DNA from: Azoarcus indigens
GTDB taxonomy: Bacteria; Pseudomonadota; Gammaproteobacteria; Burkholderiales; Rhodocyclaceae
NCBI RefSeq assembly: GCF_004361735.1
Contig: NZ_SNVV01000025.1
Coordinates: 1 to 64,000, forward strand
Reading direction: 5' to 3'
Length of the DNA stretch: 64,000 nt
Shown here: in pieces, positions 60,501-64,000 of the stretch
Layout: each line of letters begins with the position of its first letter
Position numbering within the stretch: the stretch's first letter is position 1
The notes under the pieces: generated by a model
Seen by the model: the letters and a program-made list of their open reading frames with translations, nothing else
The model's database searches: none
What the model was told of the DNA's origin: nothing
Made by a program: the position numbers and the translations under genes

Positions 60501-61416
60501 CACCCAGCACAAGGGCACCGAGGTGGAACCGCCGCCGCGCTCCCTGCCGGGGCTGGACGTGGTGGCCGAGCAGTTCGTGCTGCGCGGCCTGGAGCTGGGC
60601 CGGCTGGAAGTGAATGCCCGCAACCGCGGCGGCGAATGGCTGCTGGAGCGCTTCTCCGTCGCCAACCCGGACGGCCGCCTCGCCGGCAGCGGCGTGTGGC
60701 AGACGGCCGGCGCCCAGCGCACCCGCCTCAAGTTCAAGCTGGAAACCGACAACATCGGCCGCTTCACCCGCCGCATGGGCTACCCGGACACGGTGCGCGG
60801 CGGCCAGGCCACGCTGGAAGGCCAGCTCGGCTGGCACGGCGCGCCCACCCGCATCGACTACCCCTCGCTGGCCGGCGAGATGAAGGTGGAAGCCGGCGGC
60901 GGCCAGTTCAACAAGCTGGATCCGGGCGTCGGCCGCCTGCTCGGCATCCTCAGCCTGCAAGCGCTGCCGCGGCGGATCACGCTGGATTTCCGTGATGTCT
61001 TCTCCGAGGGCTTCGCCTTCGACCGCATCGCCGGCGACATCGACGTCAACGGCGGCGTGATGCGTACCAAGAACCTGGAGATTCGCGGCGCCGCCGCCCG
61101 GGTACAGATGCGCGGCGCGGCCGACGTCGGCGCCGAGACGCAGGACCTGCGGGTGACGGTGCAGCCCACGCTGTCCGAATCGGTCGCCATCGGCGCCGCC
61201 GCCGGCCTCATCAACCCGGTGGCCGGCGTCGTCACCTATCTTGCACAGAAGGCGCTCAGCGATCCCTTCGAGCGCCTGTTCGCCTACGACTACACCATCA
61301 CCGGCACCTGGGACGACCCGAAGGTGGAGAAGCTGGGCTCCACCGCCGAGAATCTCATCCCGCGCCTGCCCGACACCTCCGGCACTCCCGCCCCTTCGGA
61401 ATCCGCCCGCCCATGA
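57508..61416 (+). CDS. yhdP: AsmA-like envelope phospholipid-transport protein YhdP
   Basis: Large inner-membrane-anchored protein of 1302 residues that in E. coli, with TamB and YdbH, moves phospholipids to the outer membrane. One N-terminal helix (about 26-48, YALLALWFLAGGLFLLVR) anchors a long periplasmic beta-groove (DUF3971/AsmA-like). The C-terminal AsmA_2 end is well kept: LSESVAIGAAAGLINPVAG, TYLAQKALSDPFERLFAYDY and ITGTWDDPKVEKLG. The ATG at 57508 precedes the anchor by 25 residues. It overlaps the nitrilase start by four bases; yhdP-nit-tldD is a familiar order in Betaproteobacteria. Confidence 0.92.
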   Translation: MSEQAITSEAAPAPAGGGRLRRWLRRAAYALLALWFLAGGLFLLVRQVVVPRLGDYREEIAALASRNVGLPVQIEGLRGDWAGLRPRLHLTGLSLLDEAGRPALRLPQVDATLSWSSLLRLELRFHRLEISSPELAIRREADGGVVVAGVRLGGGPAGDGFPEWLLAQHQVVVHGAALSWTDATRSAPPLELKQVEFLLERRLVGHRFALQAQPPAALASTLDLRGEFSHLALDEPAQTRGRLYLALERADLGGWTPWVDYPLPLQGQGGLRAWVDLDGAERSAMEAELALEGVVTRLGEGLPELRLQRLQGQLAASRKDGTLALSTRQLSLSAEGLQIAPTDFALTLGEAGGSLQVNQLDFAALAGIAAHLPLEDGVRRRLAAFDPRGSASNVKLEWRGQAAAPERWKLAARFDGIGLAARDSLPGLGGLSGSLEGDERSGRFQLAGQDTHIDLPEVFDNPRLSFASFKADGGWSRRDGRLEIALDSAGFDNADAAGTASGRYWPEAGGPGEIDLQARLTRAEGTSVWRYLPRVVNRDTHEWVQHAIRRAAVPDARLRLKGKLHDFPYRQGEGQFLVTIKVADAELAYAPGWPEIQGLYGEVRFEGPGLKVEAAKARILGVNLANVVAEVPDLDAHGGEIMTINGRAAGPTAEFLRFVSGSPVAQRIDRFTDDMRAEGNGNLDLRLVMPLRAVRDTTVRGDFRFAGNRLWLVNGLPPLEEAAGRLRFTADQFSVSELQAKVLGEPLQMTATTGEDGSVAFAVSGTAGAAALQREYGWPVLAHLSGATPWQTQITVARSGTRVNFHTDLAGISSSLPTPFNKPAPEKWPLAVEANYPPGGAPSSLKVDFGERLQAVFERVGGKVVRGGIGIAQPARMADKGVMVAAVADQLDIDAWRHAVGLEGSQDKAGKAADGAALATALPLAGVALQAEQLKLFGQSLAGVRLRAVADPGGWKARLDSDKAQGDFDWREAGNGSVMARFKRLVYESEAEPGAEHATQHKGTEVEPPPRSLPGLDVVAEQFVLRGLELGRLEVNARNRGGEWLLERFSVANPDGRLAGSGVWQTAGAQRTRLKFKLETDNIGRFTRRMGYPDTVRGGQATLEGQLGWHGAPTRIDYPSLAGEMKVEAGGGQFNKLDPGVGRLLGILSLQALPRRITLDFRDVFSEGFAFDRIAGDIDVNGGVMRTKNLEIRGAAARVQMRGAADVGAETQDLRVTVQPTLSESVAIGAAAGLINPVAGVVTYLAQKALSDPFERLFAYDYTITGTWDDPKVEKLGSTAENLIPRLPDTSGTPAPSESARP

Positions 61417-62234
61417 CGACCGCCAGTCCCCGCATCGCCGCCCTCCAGACCGTGTCCAGCCCGGACGTGGCCGACAACCTGCGCATCGCCGCCGGCCTCA
61501 TCGCCGAGGCCGCCGCCGCCGGCGCCCGCCTGGTGGCGCTGCCGGAATACTTCGCCCTGATCACCGCCGACGAGCGTGCCAAGGTGCGCCTGCGCGAGCG
61601 CGACGGCGAAGGCCCGCTGCAGGATTTCCTGCGCGAGGCGGCGCAGCGCCACAGTGTCTGGATCGTCGGCGGCACGGTGCCGCTGGTGGCCGAGGCCGAC
61701 GACAAGGTGCGCAACACCACGCTGGTCTACGATGAGCGTGGCGAACGGGTGGCGCGCTACGACAAGATCCACCTGTTCGGTTTCCAGCGCGGCGAGGAGC
61801 GCTACGACGAAGCGGCCACCATCGAGCCCGGCCACCGCGTCGTCACCTTCGATTCGCCGGTGGGCCGCATCGGCCTGTCGGTGTGCTACGACCTGCGCTT
61901 CCCCGAACTTTTCCGCAGCATGGGCGAGGTGGACTTGATCATCCTGCCCGCCGCCTTCACCTACACCACGGGCAAGGCGCACTGGGAAGTGCTGCTGCGC
62001 GCCCGCGCCATCGAGAACCAGTGCTATGTGATGGCGCCGGCGCAGGGCGGCAAGCATGCCAGCGGCCGCGTCACCTGGGGCCACAGCATGATCGTCGACC
62101 CCTGGGGTGAAGTGCTGGCCTGCCGCGAGGAAGGCGCCGGCGTGGCGATGGCCGAGCTCGACCCGGCGCGGCTCGCCGCGGTGCGCGCCAGCCTGCCGGC
62201 GCTGCGCCACCGCTGCCTGCAGGGCGGACAGTAG
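61413..62234 (+). CDS. Nit1/Nit2-type carbon-nitrogen hydrolase
   Basis: Amidase of the nitrilase superfamily, 273 residues. The catalytic triad is E45 in LPEYFAL, K118 in RYDKIHLFG and C158 in SVCYDLRFPEL. The wording fits the Nit1/Nit2 branch: deaminated-glutathione or omega-amidase activity (metabolite repair). NAmbient motif WGHSMIVDPWGEVLA closes the domain. It is coupled to yhdP by an ATGA overlap and is followed 84 bases on by tldD. Confidence 0.9.
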   Translation: MTTASPRIAALQTVSSPDVADNLRIAAGLIAEAAAAGARLVALPEYFALITADERAKVRLRERDGEGPLQDFLREAAQRHSVWIVGGTVPLVAEADDKVRNTTLVYDERGERVARYDKIHLFGFQRGEERYDEAATIEPGHRVVTFDSPVGRIGLSVCYDLRFPELFRSMGEVDLIILPAAFTYTTGKAHWEVLLRARAIENQCYVMAPAQGGKHASGRVTWGHSMIVDPWGEVLACREEGAGVAMAELDPARLAAVRASLPALRHRCLQGGQ

Positions 62235-62318
62235 GACCGATTCCGGTGCATCATCCCAACGCATGATTCTTTTCGCGCCGCGCCGGTCCACGCCGGCGGC
62301 GCCACAACCGGACCTCTC

Positions 62319-63764
62319 ATGAGCAAAGCCAAGAACCCCTTCAAAGTCGCCGAACGCACGCTGCTGCTTCCCTACGACCTCGGCGAGGCGGAGCTGGACA
62401 AAGTGTTCCGCAAGCTGATGAAGCACCGGCTGGACTACGCCGACCTCTACTTCCAGTACCACCGCTCGGAGGCCTGGAGCCTGGAAGAGGGCATCGTCAA
62501 GTCCGGCAGCTTCGACATCGAGCAGGGCGTGGGCGTGCGCGCCATCAGCGGCGAGAAGACCGCCTTCGCCTACTCCGACGACATCTCCCTGAACGCGCTG
62601 CTGGGCGCCGCCACCGCCACCCGCGCCATCGCCGACGCCGGTGGCCGCGGCAAGACCGCGGTGGCCGCCGGCAAGCCCGGCAAGCGCCTGTACCACGGCG
62701 AAGACCCGCTGGATTCGCTGGACGACACCGCCAAGGTCGCGCTGCTGGAGCGGCTGGAGGGCTACGCCCGCGCCGAGGATGCCCGCGTCACCCAGGTCAT
62801 GGCCCACATCGCCGGCTCCTGGGAAGTGGTGCTGGTGGCGCGCAGCGACGGCCACATGGCGGCGGACGTGCGGCCGCTGGTGCGGGTATCGGTCACCGTC
62901 ATCATGGAAGACGGCACCCGCCGCGAGCAGGGCAGCGGCGGCGGCGGCGGCCGTTACGACTACGGCTATTTCAGCGACGAAGTGCTGCGCGGCTATGCCC
63001 GCGCCGCGGTGCATCAGGCCTCGGTGAACCTCGGCGCCGACCCGGCGCCGGCCGGCACCATGGCGGTGGTGCTCGGGCCGGGCTGGCCCGGCATCCTGCT
63101 GCACGAGGCCATCGGCCACGGCCTGGAGGGCGACTTCAACCGCAAGGGCAGCTCCGCCTTCTCCGGCATGATCGGCCAGCAGGTCGCTGCCAAGGGCGTC
63201 ACCGTGGTGGACGACGGCACCCTGCCGGACCGCCGCGGCTCGCTCACCATAGACGATGAAGGCAACCCGACCGAACGCACCGTGCTGATCGAGGACGGCA
63301 TCCTCACCGGCTACATGCAGGACATGATGAACGCCCGCCTGATGGGCATGAAGCCCACCGGCAACGGCCGCCGCGAGTCCTACGCCCACCTGCCGCTGCC
63401 GCGCATGACCAACACCTACATGCTCAACGGCGACAAGGACCCGGCGGAGATCATCAAGTCGGTGAAGAAGGGCCTGTACGCGGTGAACTTCGGCGGCGGC
63501 CAGGTGGACATCACCTCCGGCAAGTTCGTGTTCTCCACCGCCGAGGCCTACCTGATCGAGAACGGCAAGGTCACCCGCCCGGTGAAGGGCGCCACCCTGA
63601 TCGGCAACGGGCCGGACGTGCTTACCCGCGTCAGCATGATAGGCAACGACATGGCGCTGGACCCTGGCGTCGGCACCTGCGGCAAGGATGGCCAGAGCGT
63701 GCCGGTGGGCGTCGGCCAGCCGACGCTGCGCATCGACGGCCTGACGGTGGGCGGCACCGCCTGA
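62319..63764 (+). CDS. tldD: Metalloprotease TldD
   Basis: Catalytic partner of PmbA/TldE, 481 residues (same as E. coli TldD). The zinc site is H262-E-A-I-G-H267 within [13 protein letters not shown]. The heterodimer unfolds and clips peptides inside its cavity. Other family parts: the early [20 protein letters not shown], and [20 protein letters not shown] and [13 protein letters not shown] near the C-terminus. Its partner gene pmbA is 44 kb away in the same window. A strong terminator follows. Confidence 0.95.
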   Translation: MSKAKNPFKVAERTLLLPYDLGEAELDKVFRKLMKHRLDYADLYFQYHRSEAWSLEEGIVKSGSFDIEQGVGVRAISGEKTAFAYSDDISLNALLGAATATRAIADAGGRGKTAVAAGKPGKRLYHGEDPLDSLDDTAKVALLERLEGYARAEDARVTQVMAHIAGSWEVVLVARSDGHMAADVRPLVRVSVTVIMEDGTRREQGSGGGGGRYDYGYFSDEVLRGYARAAVHQASVNLGADPAPAGTMAVVLGPGWPGILLHEAIGHGLEGDFNRKGSSAFSGMIGQQVAAKGVTVVDDGTLPDRRGSLTIDDEGNPTERTVLIEDGILTGYMQDMMNARLMGMKPTGNGRRESYAHLPLPRMTNTYMLNGDKDPAEIIKSVKKGLYAVNFGGGQVDITSGKFVFSTAEAYLIENGKVTRPVKGATLIGNGPDVLTRVSMIGNDMALDPGVGTCGKDGQSVPVGVGQPTLRIDGLTVGGTA

Positions 63765-63801
63765 GCCCTGGCCGCCGGCGGCGCGCAAGCCGCACAAGAC
63801 A

Positions 63802-63836
63802 GAACGGCCCGGTCGATCCGGGCCGTTCGCTTTTTA
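63802..63836 (+). terminator. Intrinsic terminator of tldD
   Basis: GAACGGCCCGG (63802-63812) pairs perfectly with CCGGGCCGTTC (63818-63828), loop TCGAT, followed by GCTTTTTA. It lies 38 bases after the tldD stop and 30 bases before the convergent MFS stop. Confidence 0.85.
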
Positions 63837-63865
63837 CGGCGCAGTAGGCGTGTGCCGGGGAAGCC

Positions 63866-64000
63866 TCAGGCCGGCTTCGCCAGCGGCGCGATGCGCGCTT
63901 CGCGGATCGGCAGGTTCACCAGCGCGGCGGCGCCGGCCAGCGCCATGTCGGCGTACCACATCCACTGATAGTCGCCCTGCAGGGTGATGGCGATGCCGCC
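63866..64000 (-). CDS. MFS transporter, C-terminal end only (partial)
   Basis: The last 135 bases encode 44 residues and a stop (TGA, complement of 63866-63868), the gene running in from the right edge. The fragment reads GDYQWMWYADMALAGAAALV and then NLPIREARIAPLAKPA, which is the typical last helix and cytoplasmic tail of major facilitator transporters of the kind often labelled MFS in Betaproteobacteria. Substrate cannot be judged. Confidence 0.65.
   Translation of the reverse strand, partial: GGIAITLQGDYQWMWYADMALAGAAALVNLPIREARIAPLAKPA

Overview
The window is about 64 kb of very GC-rich DNA with short intergenic gaps, frequent ATGA start/stop overlaps and many GTG starts. The gene content (a betaproteobacterial trimeric porin, DarP/YjgA, GlnE, YhdP, nudJ next to mnmA, TakP-type TRAP transporters, a group-2 Mrp antiporter) fits a free-living betaproteobacterium. 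My best guess is the Rhodocyclales (Azoarcus/Thauera/Azospira relatives). This is inferred from protein families and neighbourhoods, not from a search. No rRNA, tRNA or CRISPR array was seen. The only mobile DNA is the 3' end of an ISL3-type transposase gene at the extreme left edge.

Layout. 1-3184: transposase tail, a short KdpD-like kinase with its KdpE regulator, and a histidine phosphatase. 3322-16473: a sodium-related block. A TRAP membrane pair (dctQM) faces a complete mrp Na+/H+ antiporter operon (A/B fused, C, D, E, F, G). Beyond it lie a second, paralogous dctQM pair and two paralogous TakP-type binding proteins. TRAP uptake uses Na+ and Mrp expels Na+, so the block can be read as one sodium circuit for uptake of 2-oxo or related acids. 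The two binding-protein genes carry the same promoter module. 16780-19369: pmbA (tldE), darP and mogA. 19452-23018: an envelope oxidative-repair operon of Met/His-rich lipoprotein, ECF sigma factor, anti-sigma factor and msrPQ. 23111-31299: CPA2 antiporter, aroG, dinB, porin, secreted esterase and an ABC exporter.

31642-37431: amine oxidase, alkB, a NifX-like protein, a periplasmic redoxin, an ScsB-type DsbD and a PduO-type cobalamin adenosyltransferase. 37576-45567: alaS, then a minus-strand series (ilvE, small zinc-finger protein, NTF2-like protein, YheT hydrolase, phosphomannomutase, HDOD protein). 45721-51796: nudJ, a secreted protein I read as a possible transglutaminase-fold protein, and mnmA; on the other strand a PAS-PAS-GGDEF-EAL protein follows a gene of unknown function. 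52115-63764: sixA, CYTH-CHAD triphosphatase, glnE, yhdP, nitrilase and tldD. The window closes with the tail of an MFS transporter gene.

Most of this is ordinary housekeeping. The parts that deserve a second look are the TRAP/Mrp block with its repeated promoter module, the sigma-factor/MsrPQ/lipoprotein operon, a terminator for the porin gene built into the end of dinB, the coupled secreted protein before mnmA, and the unknown gene with a strong operator-like dyad upstream of the cyclic-di-GMP gene.
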